NCBI GenBank assembly: GCA_037893225.1
Contig: JAZGUH010000054.1
Span: 620,001 to 684,000, forward strand
Direction: 5' to 3'
Length of the DNA: 64,000 nt
Origin: Hippasteria phrygiana
Taxonomy: Eukaryota > Echinodermata > Asteroidea > Valvatida > Goniasteridae
The notes beneath the pieces were generated by a model. That model worked only from the letters and a program-made list of their open reading frames with translations. It did not search any database and was not told the origin of the DNA. The stretch's first letter is position 1. The number at the start of each line of letters is the position of its first letter. This document shows positions 1-12,300 of this stretch, in pieces. The position numbers and the translations under genes are program-made.

Positions 1-22
1 GACTTGCTTTACTCATTCATAA

Positions 23-254
23 TTGCATGAAATATCAACCAAATACAGTCATTTTGACATGTATGGATAGCTTAGATCTGGCGCTACATGTTGCAATCAT
101 CGGCGGCTTCCTATAGTTAAAATTTGTGGAGAAAATTCAAACCTCGCAATGTTTATTTTCTTTCCGGCCAACATCTGTGTACATGTTACCGTCTATTTAT
201 TGCTCCATGCATGTCAAATTCCCTGGGGTATGGACTTGCTTTATTCATTCATAA
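23..254 (+). repeat. First complete monomer (reference for phase)
   Basis: This 232-bp unit sets the coordinate phase used in the other entries; bases 1-22 are the tail of the preceding monomer. It carries CTATAG where most monomers have CTAGAG (monomer 89-94), a private marker shared with the monomers near 4060 and 9164, which occupy the same place in later copies of the region A higher-order repeat. That shared marker is one of the ties used to align the HOR copies. Confidence 0.9.
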
Positions 255-486
255 TTGCATGAAATATCAACCAAATGCAGTATTTTTGACATGTATGGAT
301 AGCTTAGATCTGGCGCTACATGTTGCAATCATCGGCGGCTTCTTAGAGTTCAAACTTGTGGAGAAAATTCAAACCTCGCAATGTTTATTTTCTTTCCGGC
401 CAACATCTGTGTACATATTACCGTCTATTTATTGCTCCATGCCTGTCAAATTCCCTGGGGTATGGACTTGCTTTACTCATTCATAA

Positions 487-2343
487 TTGCATGAAATATC
501 AACCAAATGCAGTAATTTTGACATGTATGGATAGCTTAGATCTGGCGCTACATGTTGCAATTATCGCCGGCTTCTTAGAGTTAACACTTGTGGAGAAAAT
601 TCAAACCTCGCAATGTTTATTTTCTTTCCGGCCAACATCTGTGTACATATTACCGTATATTTATTGCTCCATGCATGTCAAATTCCCTGGGGTATGGACT
701 TGCTTTACTCAATCATAATTGCATGAAATATCAACTAAAGACAGTAATTTTGACATGTATGGATATCTTAGATCTGGCGCTACATGTTGCAATCATCGGC
801 GGCTTCCTAGAGTTAAAATTTGTGGAGAAAATTCAAAACCTCGCAATGTTTATTTTCTTTCCGGCCAACATCTGTGTACATGTTACCGTCTATTTATTGC
901 TCCATGCATGTCAAATTCCCTGGGGTATGGACTTGCTTTACTCATTCATAATTGCATGAAATATCAACCAAATGCAGTAATTTTGACATGTATGTATAGC
1001 TTAGATCTGGCGCTACATATTGCAATCATCGGCGGCTTCTTAGAGTTAAAACTTGTGGAGAAAATTCAAACCTCGCAATGTTTATTTTCTTTCCGGCCAA
1101 CATCTGTGTGCAGATTACCGTCTATTTATTGCTCCATGCATGTCAAATTCCCTGGGGTATGGACTTGCTTTATTCATTCATAATTGCATGAAATATCAAC
1201 CAAATGCAGTATTTGTGACATGTATGGATAGCTTAGATCTGGCGCTACATGTTGCAATCATCGGCGGCTTCCTAGAGTTAAAACTTGTGGAGAAAATTCA
1301 AACCTCGCAATGTTTATTTTCTTTCCGGCCAACATCTGTGTACATATTACCGTCTATTTATTGCTCCATGCATGTCAAATTCCCTGGGGTATGGACTTGC
1401 TTTACTCATTCATAATTGCATGAAATATCAACCAAATACAGTAATTTTGACATGTATGGATAGCTTAGATCTGGCGCTACATGTTGCAATCATCGGCGGC
1501 TTCCCAGAGTTAAAACTTGTGGAGAAAATTCAAACCTCGCAATGTTTATTTTCTTTCCGGCCAACATCTGTGTACATATTACCGTATATTTATTGCTCCA
1601 TGCATGTCAAATTCCCTGGGGTATGGACTTGCTTTACTCAATCATAATTGCATGAAATATCAACTAAATACAGTAATTTTGACATGTATGGATATCTTAG
1701 ATCTGGCGCTACATGTTGCAATCATCGGCGGCTTCCTAGAGTTAAAATTTGTGGAGAAAATTCAAACCTCGCAATGTTTATTTTCTTTCCGGCCAACATC
1801 TGTGTACATGTTACCGTCTATTTATTGCTCCATGCATGTCAAATTCCCTGGGGTATGGACTTGCTTTACTCATTCATAATTGCATGAAATATCAACCAAA
1901 TGCAGTAATTTTGACATGTATGTATAGCTTAGATCTGGCGCTACATATTGCAATCATCGGCGGCTTCTTAGAGTTAAAACTTGTGGAGAAAATTCAAACC
2001 TCGCAATGTTTATTTTCTTTCCGGCCAACATCTGTGTGCAGATTACCGTCTATTTATTGCTCCATGCATGTCAAATTCCCTGGGGTATGGACTTGCTTTA
2101 TTCATTCATAATTGCATGAAATATCAACCAAATGCAGTATTTGTGACATGTATGGATAGCTTAGATCTGGCGCTACATGTTGCAATCATCGGCGGCTTCC
2201 TAGAGTTAAAACTTGTGGAGAAAATTCAAACCTCGCAATGTTTATTTTCTTTCCGGCCAACATCTGTGTACATATTACCGTCTATTTATTGCTCCATGCA
2301 TGTCAAATTCCCTGGGGTATGGACTTGCTTTACTCATTCATAA
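487..2343 (+). repeat. Four-monomer tandem duplication inside HOR copy 1
   Basis: 487-1415 (929 bp) and 1416-2343 (928 bp) carry the same four monomer types in the same order, including the rare CATATTGCAATC and GTATTTGTGACATG alleles. The first copy differs by an extra A near 834-837 (ATTCAAAACC) and by CTAAAGACAG near 735 where the second has CTAAATACAG. HOR copies 2 and 3 contain this four-monomer block once only, so the doubling is specific to copy 1. Confidence 0.87.
719..950 (+). repeat. 233-bp monomer with one extra A
   Basis: The run ATTCAAAACC near 831-840 has one A more than every other monomer inspected (ATTCAAACC), shifting the array phase by one base from here on. It is the only one-base insertion needed to close the monomer bookkeeping across the window. 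It could be a real indel or a consensus error in a short A run. Confidence 0.8.
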
Positions 2344-3735
2344 TTACATGAAATATCAACCAAATACAGTAATTTTGACATGTATGGATAGCTTAGATCT
2401 GGCGCTACATGTTGCAATCATCGGCGGCTTCCCAGAGTTAAAACTTGTGGAGAAAATTCAAACCTCGCAATGTTTATTTTCTTTCCGGCCAACATCTGTG
2501 TACATATTACCGTCTATTTATTGCTCCATGCATGTTAAATTCCCTGGGGTATGGACTTGCTTTATTCATTCATAATTGCATGAAATATCAACCAAATGCA
2601 GTATTTTTGACATGTATGGATAGCTTAGATCTGGCGCTACATGTTGCAATCATCGGCGGCTTCTTAGAGTTAAAACTTGTGGAGAAAATTCAAACCTCGC
2701 AATGTTTATTTTCTTTCCGGCCAACATCTGTGTACATATTACGGTATATTTATTGCTCCATGCATGTCAAATTCCCTGGGGTATGGACTTGCTTTACTCA
2801 TTCATAATTGCATGAAATATCAACTAAATACAGTAATTTTGACATGTATGGATAGCTTAGATCTGGCGCTACATGTTGCAATCATCGGCGGCTTCCTAGA
2901 GTTAAAATTTGTGGAGAAAATTCAAACCTCGCAATGTTTATTTTCTTTCCGGCCAACATCTGTGTACATGTTACCGTCTATTTATTGCTCCATGCATGTC
3001 AAATTCCCTGGGGTATGGACTTGCTTTACTCATTCATAATTGCATGAAATATCAACCAAATGCAGTAATTTTGAAATGTATGTATAGCTTAGATCTGGCG
3101 CTACATGTTGCAATCATCGGCGGCTTCTTAGAGTTAAAACTTGTGGAGAAAATTCAAACCTCGCAATGATTATTTTCTTTCCGGCCAACATCTGTGTTCA
3201 GATTACCGTCTATTTATTGCTCCATGCATGTCAAATTCCCTGGGGTATGGACTTGCTTTACTCATTCATAATTGCATGAAATATCAACCAAATTCAGTAA
3301 TTTTGACATGTATGGACAGCTTAGATCTGGCGCTACATGTTGCAATTATCGGCGGCTTCTTAGAGTTAAAACTTGTGGAGAAAATTCAAACCTCGCAATG
3401 TTTATTTTCTTTCCGGCCAACATCTGTGTACATATTACCTTCTATTTATTGCTCCATGCCTGTCAAATTCCCTGGGGTATGGACTTGCTTTACTTATTCA
3501 TAATTGCATGAAATATCAACCAAATGCAGTAATTTTGACATGTATGTATAGCTTAGATCTGGCGCTACATGTTGCAATCATCGGCGGCTTCCCAGAGTTA
3601 AAACTTGTGGAGAAAATTCAAACCTCGCAATGTTTATTTTCTTTCCGGCCAACATCTGTGTACATGTTACCGTCTATTTATTGCTCCATGCATGTCAAAT
3701 TCCCTGGGGTATGGACTTGCTTTACTCATTCATAA

Positions 3736-3967
3736 TTGCATGAAATATCAACCAAATTCAGTAATTTTGACATGTATGGATAGCTTAGATCTGGCGCTAC
3801 ATGTTGCAATTATCGGCGGCTTCTTAGAGTTAACACTTGTGGAGAAAATTCAAACCTCGCAATGTTTATTTTCTTCCCGGCCACCATCCGTGTGCAGATT
3901 ACCTTTTATTTATTGCTCCATGCCTGTCAAATTTCCTGGGGTATGGACTTGCTTTACTCATTCATAA
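3736..3967 (+). repeat. Most divergent monomer class (copies near 3.87, 6.43 and 8.98 kb)
   Basis: At 3871-3900 the usual TTTCCGGCCAACATCTG reads TTCCCGGCCACCATCCG, followed by GTGCAGATTACCTTTTATT. Several substitutions sit within about 45 bp, whereas most monomers differ from consensus there by none or one. The same cluster recurs at 6425-6460 and 8977-9012, once per region A HOR copy, and nowhere later in the window. The third copy has one further change (CCGGGTGCAG near 8992). Confidence 0.85.
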
Positions 3968-4199
3968 TTGCATGAAATATCAACCAAATACAGTCATTTT
4001 GACATGTATGGATAGCTTAGATCTGGCGCTACATGTTGCAATCATCGGCGGCTTCCTATAGTTAAAATTTGTGGAGAAAATTCAAACCTCGCAATGTTTA
4101 TTTTCTTTCCGGCCAACATCTGTGTACATGTTACCGTCTATTTATTGCTCCATGCATGTCAAATTCCCTGGGGTATGGACTTGCTTTATTCATTCATAA

Positions 4200-6519
4200 T
4201 TGCATGAAATATCAACCAAATGCAGTATTTTTGACATGTATGGATAGCTTAGATCTGGCGCTACATGTTGCAATCATCGGCGGCTTCTTAGAGTTAAAAC
4301 TTGTGGAGAAAATTCAAACCTCGCAATGTTTATTTTCTTTCCGGCCAACATCTGTGTACATATTACCGTCTATTTATTGCTCCATGCCTGTCAAATTCCC
4401 TGGGGTATGGACTTGCTTTACTCATTCATAATTGCATGAAATATCAACCAAATGCAGTAATTTTGACATGTATGGATAGCTTAGATCTGGCGCTACATGT
4501 TGCAATTATCGCCGGCTTCTTAGAGTTAACACTTGTGGAGAAAATTCAAACCTCGCAATGTTTATTTTCTTTCCGGCCAACATCTGTGTACATATTACCG
4601 TATATTTATTGCTCCATGCATGTCAAATTCCCTGGGGTATGGACTTGCTTTACTCAATCATAATTGCATGAAATATCAACTAAATACAGTAATTTTGACA
4701 TGTATGGATATCTTAGATCTGGCGCTACATGTTGCAATCATCGGCGGCTTCCTAGAGTTAAAATTTGTGGAGAAAATTCAAACCTCGCAATGTTTATTTT
4801 CTTTCCGGCCAACATCTGTGTACATGTTACCGTCTATTTATTGCTCCATGCATGTCAAATTCCCTGGGGTATGGACTTGCTTTACTCATTCATAATTGCA
4901 TGAAATATCAACCAAATGCAGTAATTTTGACATGTATGTATAGCTTAGATCTGGCGCTACATATTGCAATCATCGGCGGCTTCTTAGAGTTAAAACTTGT
5001 GGAGAAAATTCAAACCTCGCAATGTTTATTTTCTTTCCGGCCAACATCTGTGTGCAGATTACCGTCTATTTATTGCTCCATGCATGTCAAATTCCCTGGG
5101 GTATGGACTTGCTTTATTCATTCATAATTGCATGAAATATCAACCAAATGCAGTATTTGTGACATGTATGGATAGCTTAGATCTGGCGCTACATGTTGCA
5201 ATCATCGGCGGCTTCCTAGAGTTAAAACTTGTGGAGAAAATTCAAACCTCGCAATGTTTATTTTCTTTCCGGCCAACATCTGTGTACATATTACCGTCTA
5301 TTTATTGCTCCATGCATGTCAAATTCCCTGGGGTATGGACTTGCTTTACTCATTCATAATTGCATGAAATATCAACCAAATACAGTAATTTTGACATGTA
5401 TGGATAGCTTAGATCTGGCGCTACATGTTGCAATCATCGGCGGCTTCCCAGAGTTAAAACTTGTGGAGAAAATTCAAACCTCGCAATGTTTATTTTCTTT
5501 CCGGCCAACATCTGTGTACATATTACCGTCTATTTATTGCTCCATGCATGTTAAATTCCCTGGGGTATGGACTTGCTTTATTCATTCATAATTGCATGAA
5601 ATATCAACCAAATGCAGTATTTTTGACATGTATGGATAGCTTAGATCTGGCGCTACATGTTGCAATCATCGGCGGCTTCTTAGAGTTAAAACTTGTGGAG
5701 AAAATTCAAACCTCGCAATGTTTATTTTCTTTCCGGCCAACATCTGTGTACATATTACGGTATATTTATTGCTCCATGCATGTCAAATTCCCTGGGGTAT
5801 GGACTTGCTTTACTCATTCATAATTGCATGAAATATCAACTAAATACAGTAATTTTGACATGTATGGATAGCTTAGATCTGGCGCTACATGTTGCAATCA
5901 TCGGCGGCTTCCTAGAGTTAAAATTTGTGGAGAAAATTCAAACCTCGCAATGTTTATTTTCTTTCCGGCCAACATCTGTGTACATGTTACCGTCTATTTA
6001 TTGCTCCATGCATGTCAAATTCCCTGGGGTATGGACTTGCTTTACTCATTCATAATTGCATGAAATATCAACCAAATGCAGTAATTTTGACATGTATGTA
6101 TAGCTTAGATCTGGCGCTACATGTTGCAATCATCGGCGGCTTCTTATAGTTAAAACTTGTGGAGAAAATTCAAACCTCGCAATGTTTATTTTCTTTCCGG
6201 CCAACATCTGTGTACATGTTACCGTCTATTTATTGCTCCATGCATGTCAAATTCCCTGGGGTATGAACTTGCTTTACTCATTCATAATTGCATGAAATAT
6301 CAACCAAATTCAGTAATTTTGACATGTATGGATAGCTTAGATCTGGCGCTACATGTTGCAATTATCGGCGGCTTCTTAGAGTTAACACTTGTGGAGAAAA
6401 TTCAAACCTCGCAATGTTTATTTTCTTCCCGGCCACCATCCGTGTGCAGATTACCTTTTATTTATTGCTCCATGCCTGTCAAATTCCCTGGGGTATGGAC
6501 TTGCTTTATTCATTCATAA
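4200..6519 (+). repeat. Region A higher-order repeat, copy 2 (10 monomers)
   Basis: The unit is 2320 bp, exactly ten monomers. It repeats the type order of copy 1 without the four-monomer duplication and without the AATGATTATTTTC monomer and its neighbour. Near its right end the divergent CTTCCCGGCCACCATCCG segment (6425) continues directly into the GCAGTATTTTTGAC type rather than into the CTATAG type. The last junction is therefore a hybrid monomer, consistent with unequal crossover in register. Confidence 0.86.
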
Positions 6520-9303
6520 TTGCATGAAATATCAACCAAATGCAGTATTTTTGACATGTATGGATAGCTTAGATCTGGCGCTACATGTTGCAATCATCGG
6601 CGGCTTCTTAGAGTTCAAACTTGTGGAGAAAATTCAAACCTCGCAATGTTTATTTTCTTTCCGGCCAACATCTGTGTACATATTACCGTCTATTTATTGC
6701 TCCATGCCTGTCAAATTCCCTGGGGTATGGACTTGCTTTACTCATTCATAATTGCATGAAATATCAACCAAATGCAGTAATTTTGACATGTATGGATAGC
6801 TTAGATCTGGCGCTACATGTTGCAATTATCGCCGGCTTCTTAGAGTTAACACTTGTGGAGAAAATTCAAACCTCGCAATGTTTATTTTCTTTCCGGCCAA
6901 CATCTGTGTACATATTACCGTATATTTATTGCTCCATGCATGTCAAATTCCCTGGGGTATGGACTTGCTTTACTCAATCATAATTGCATGAAATATCAAC
7001 TAAATACAGTAATTTTGACATGTATGGATATCTTAGATCTGGCGCTACATGTTGCAATCATCGGCGGCTTCCTAGAGTTAAAATTTGTGGAGAAAATTCA
7101 AACCTCGCAATGTTTATTTTCTTTCCGGCCAACATCTGTGTACATGTTACCGTCTATTTATTGCTCCATGCATGTCAAATTCCCTGGGGTATGGACTTGC
7201 TTTACTCATTCATAATTGCATGAAATATCAACCAAATGCAGTAATTTTGACATGTATGTATAGCTTAGATCTGGCGCTACATATTGCAATCATCGGCGGC
7301 TTCTTAGAGTTAAAACTTGTGGAGAAAATTCAAACCTCGCAATGTTTATTTTCTTTCCGGCCAACATCTGTGTGCAGATTACCGTCTATTTATTGCTCCA
7401 TGCATGTCAAATTCCCTGGGGTATGGACTTGCTTTATTCATTCATAATTGCATGAAATATCAACCAAATGCAGTATTTGTGACATGTATGGATAGCTTAG
7501 ATCTGGCGCTACATGTTGCAATCATCGGCGGCTTCCTAGAGTTAAAACTTGTGGAGAAAATTCAAACCTCGCAATGTTTATTTTCTTTCCGGCCAACATC
7601 TGTGTACATATTACCGTCTATTTATTGCTCCATGCATGTCAAATTCCCTGGGGTATGGACTTGCTTTACTCATTCATAATTGCATGAAATATCAACCAAA
7701 TACAGTAATTTTGACATGTATGGATAGCTTAGATCTGGCGCTACATGTTGCAATCATCGGCGGCTTCCCAGAGTTAAAACTTGTGGAGAAAATTCAAACC
7801 TCGCAATGTTTATTTTCTTTCCGGCCAACATCTGTGTACATATTACCGTCTATTTATTGCTCCATGCATGTTAAATTCCCTGGGGTATGGACTTGCTTTA
7901 TTCATTCATAATTGCATGAAATATCAACCAAATGCAGTATTTTTGACATGTATGGATAGCTTAGATCTGGCGCTACATGTTGCAATCATCGGCGGCTTCC
8001 TAGAGTTAAAATTTGTGGAGAAAATTCAAACCTCGCAATGTTTATTTTCTTTCCGGCCAACATCTGTGTACATGTTACCGTCTATTTATTGCTCCATGCA
8101 TGTCAAATTCCCTGGGGTATGGACTTGCTTTACTCATTCATAATTGCATGAAATATCAACCAAATGCAGTAATTTTGACATGTATGTATAGCTTAGATCT
8201 GGCGCTACATGTTGCAATCATCGGCGGCTTCTTAGAGTTAAAACTTGTGGAGAAAATTCAAACCTCGCAATGATTATTTTCTTTCCGGCCAACATCTGTG
8301 TTCAGATTACCGTCTATTTATTGCTCCATGCATGTCAAATTCCCTGGGGTATGGACTTGCTTTACTCATTCATAATTGCATGAAATATCAACCAAATTCA
8401 GTAATTTTGACATGTATGGACAGCTTAGATCTGGCGCTACATGTTGCAATTATCGGCGGCTTCTTAGAGTTAAAACTTGTGGAGAAAATTCAAACCTCGC
8501 AATGTTTATTTTCTTTCCGGCCAACATCTGTGTACATATTACCTTCTATTTATTGCTCCATGCCTGTCAAATTCCCTGGGGTATGGACTTGCTTTACTTA
8601 TTCATAATTGCATGAAATATCAACCAAATGCAGTAATTTTGACATGTATGTATAGCTTAGATCTGGCGCTACATGTTGCAATCATCGGCGGCTTCCCAGA
8701 GTTAAAACTTGTGGAGAAAATTCAAACCTCGCAATGTTTATTTTCTTTCCGGCCAACATCTGTGTACATGTTACCGTCTATTTATTGCTCCATGCATGTC
8801 AAATTCCCTGGGGTATGGACTTGCTTTACTCATTCATAATTGCATGAAATATCAACCAAATTCAGTAATTTTGACATGTATGGATAGCTTAGATCTGGCG
8901 CTACATGTTGCAATTATCGGCGGCTTCTTAGAGTTAACACTTGTGGAGAAAATTCAAACCTCGCAATGTTTATTTTCTTCCCGGCCACCATCCGGGTGCA
9001 GATTACCTTTTATTTATTGCTCCATGCCTGTCAAATTCCCTGGGGTATGGACTTGCTTTACTCATTCATAATTGCATGAAATATCAACCAAATACAGTCA
9101 TTTTGACATGTATGGATAGCTTAGATCTGGCGCTACATGTTGCAATCATCGGCGGCTTCCTATAGTTAAAATTTGTGGAGAAAATTCAAACCTCGCAATG
9201 TTTATTTTCTTTCCGGCCAACATCTGTGTACATGTTACCGTCTATTTATTGCTCCATGCATGTCAAATTCCCTGGGGTATGGACTTGCTTTATTCATTCA
9301 TAA
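6520..9303 (+). repeat. Region A higher-order repeat, copy 3 (12 monomers)
   Basis: The unit is 2784 bp, exactly twelve monomers, in the same type order as copies 1 and 2. It keeps the AATGATTATTTTC monomer (8272) missing from copy 2. One junction near 7920-8010 fuses two neighbouring types, GTATTTTTGAC followed directly by AAAATTTGTGG, and omits the TTACGGTATATT type. A fourth copy begins at 9304 but switches to other types within the first monomer. Confidence 0.86.
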
Positions 9304-12300
9304 TTGCATGAAATATCAACCAAATGCAGTATTTTTGACATGTATGGATAGCTTAGATCTGGCGCTACATGTTGCAATCATCGGCGGCTTCTTAGAGTTC
9401 AAACTTGTGGAGAAAATTCAAACCTCGCAATGTTTATTTTCTTTCCGGCCAACATCTGTGTACATATTACCGTCTATTTATTGCTCCATGCCTGTCAAAT
9501 TCCCTGGGGTATGGACTTGCTTTACTCATTCATAATTGCATGAAATATCAACCAAATGCAGTAATTTTGACATGTATGTATAGCTTAGATCTGGCGCTAC
9601 ATGTTGCAATCATCGGCGGCTTCCCAGAGTTAAAACTTGTGGAGAAAATTCAAACCTCGCAATGTTTATTTTCTTTCCGGCCAACATCTGTGTACATGTT
9701 ACCGTCTATTTATTGCTCCGTGCATGTAAAATTCCCTGGGGTATGGACTTGCTTTACTCATTCATAATTGCATGAAATATCAACCAAATTCAGCAATTTT
9801 GACATGTATGGATAGCTTAGATCTGGCGCTACATGTTGCAATTATCGGCGGCTTCTTAGAGTTAACACTTGTGGAGAAAATTCAAACCTCGCAATGTTTA
9901 TTTTCTTTCCGGCCAACATCTGTGTACATGTTACCTTCTATTTATTGCTCCATGCCTGTCAAATTCCCTGGGGTATGGACTTGCTTTACTCATTCATAAT
10001 TGCATGAAATATCAACCAAATACAGTAATTTTGACATGTATGGATAGCTTAGATCTGGCGCTACATGTTGCAATCATCGGCGGCTGCCTAGAGTTAAAAC
10101 TTGTGGAGAAAATTCAAACCTCGCAATGTTTCTTTTCTTTCCGGCCAACATCTGTGTACATATTACGGTATATTTATTGCTCCATGCATGTCAAATTCCC
10201 TGGGGTATGGACTTGCTTTACTCATTCATAATTGCATGAAATATCAACTAAATACAGTAATTTTGACATGTATGGATAGCTTAGATCTGGCGCTACATGT
10301 TGCAATCATCGGCGGCTTCCTAGAGTTAAAATTTGTGGAGAAAATTCAAACCCCGCAATGTTTATTTTCTTTCCGGCCAACATCTGTGTACATGGTACCG
10401 TCTATTTATTGCTCCATGCATGTCAAATTACCTGGGGTATGGACTTGCTTTACTCATTCATAATTGCATGAAATATCAACCAAATGCAGTAATTTTGACA
10501 TGTATGGACAGCTTAGATCTGGCGCTACATGTTGCAATTATCGGCGGCTTCTTAGAGTTAAAACTGGTGGAGAAAATTCAAACCTCGCAATGTTTATTTT
10601 CTTTCCGGCCAACATCTGTGTACATATTACCTTCTATATATTGCTCCATGCCTGTCAAATTCCCTAGGGTATGACTTGCTTTACTCATTCATAATTGCAT
10701 GAAATATCAACCAAATACAGTAATTTTGACATGTATGTATAGCTTAGATCTGGCGCTACATGTTGCAATCATCGGCGGCTTCCTAGAGTTAAAACTTGTG
10801 GAGAAATTTCAAACCTCGCAATGTTTATTTTCTTTCCGGCCAACATCTGTGTACATATTACCTTCTATTTATTGCTCCATGCCTGTCAAATTCCCTGGGG
10901 TATGGACTTGCTTTACTCATTCATAATTGCATGAAATATCAACCAAATACAGTAATTTTGACATGTATGGATAGCTTAGATCTGGCGCTACATGTTGCAA
11001 TCATCGGCGGCTGCCTAGAGTTAAAACTTGTGGAGAAAATTCAAACCTCGCAATGTTTATTTTCTTTCCGGCCAACATCTGTGTACATATTACCGTCTAT
11101 TTATTGCTCCATGCATGTCAAATTCCCTGGGGTATGGACTTGCTTTATTCATTCATAATTGCATGAAATATCAACCAAATGCAGTAATTTTGACATGTAT
11201 GGATAGCTTAGATCTGGCGCTACATGTTGCAATCATCGGCGGCTTCCTAGAGTTAAAACTTGTGGAGAAAATTCAAACCTCGCAATGTTTATTTTCTTTC
11301 CGGCCAACATCTGTGTACATGTTACCGTCTATTTATTGCTCCATGCATGTCAAATTCCCTGGGGTATGGACTTGCTTTACTCATTCATAATTGCATGAAA
11401 TATCAACCAAATACAGTAATTTTGACATGTATGGATAGCTTAGATCTGGCGCTACATGTTGCAATCATCGGCGGCTGCCTAGAGTTAAAACTTGTGGAGA
11501 AAATTCAAACCTCGCAATGTTTCTTTTCTTTCCGGCCAACATCTGTGTACATATTACCGTCTATTTATTGCTCCATGCATGTCAAATTCCCTGGGGTATG
11601 GACTTGCTTTATTCATTCATAATTGCATGAAATATCAACCAAATGCAGTAATTTTGACATGTATGGATAGCTTAGATCTGGCGCTACATGTTGCAATCAT
11701 CGGCGGCTTCCTAGAGTTAAAACTTGTGGAGAAAATTCAAACCTCGCAATGTTTATTTTCTTTCCGGCCAACATCTGTGTACATGTTACCGTCTATTTAT
11801 TGCTCCATGCATGTCAAATTCCCTGGGGTATGGACTTGCTTTACTCATTCATAATTGCATGAAATATCAACCAAATACAGTAATTTTGACATGTATGGAT
11901 AGCTTAGATCTGGCGCTACATGTTGCAATCATCGGCGGCTGCCTAGAGTTAAAACTTGTGGAGAAAATTCAAACCTCGCAATGTTTATTTTCTTTCCGGC
12001 CAACATCTGTGTACATATTACCGTCTATTTATTGCTCCATGCCTGTCAAATTCCCTGGGGTATGGACTTGCTTTACTCATTCATAATTGCATGAAATATC
12101 AACCAAATGCAGTAATTTTGACATGTATGTATAGCTTAGATCTGGCGCTACATGTTGCAATCATCGGCGGCTTCCCAGAGTTAAAACTTGTGGAGAAAAT
12201 TCAAACCTCGCAATGTTTATTTTCTTTCCGGCCAACATCTGTGTACATATTACCGTCTATTTATTGCTCCATGCCTGTCAAATTCCCTGGGGTATGGACT

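Larger units (their letters stand above)
255..4199 (+). repeat. Region A higher-order repeat, copy 1 (17 monomers)
   Basis: Ordered monomer types in this block recur in the next two blocks: CAATCATAATTGC plus GATATCTTAG (near 712 and 753), CATATTGCAATC (near 1016), GTATTTGTGACATG (near 1209), ATGTTAAATTCCC (near 2531), TTACGGTATATT (near 2740), AATGATTATTTTC (near 3166) and a divergent CTTCCCGGCCACCATCCG monomer (near 3873). The unit is 3945 bp, which is 17 monomers plus one extra base. A 13-type order explains all three copies; this copy is longer because four monomers (487-1415) are repeated at 1416-2343. Confidence 0.88.

Noticed and set aside
46..90. Short palindromes such as AGATCT and ATGCAT as a possible structured RNA or attachment site
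   Set aside because: Each is only six to eight bases. They do not combine into a longer stem, and ATGCAT is lost in the common GCCTGTC alleles, so there is no sign of selection for structure.
124..486. A 120-codon frame (TTG start, TAA stop) repeated about once per monomer through the window, overlapping its neighbours by 131 bp
   Set aside because: Each frame spans 1.5 monomers, and successive copies lie in different frames because 232 is 77 x 3 + 1. The start is TTG, not ATG. One-base and 20-base indels are tolerated, and variation does not favour synonymous sites. This is the expected by-product of a repeat with few stops on one strand.
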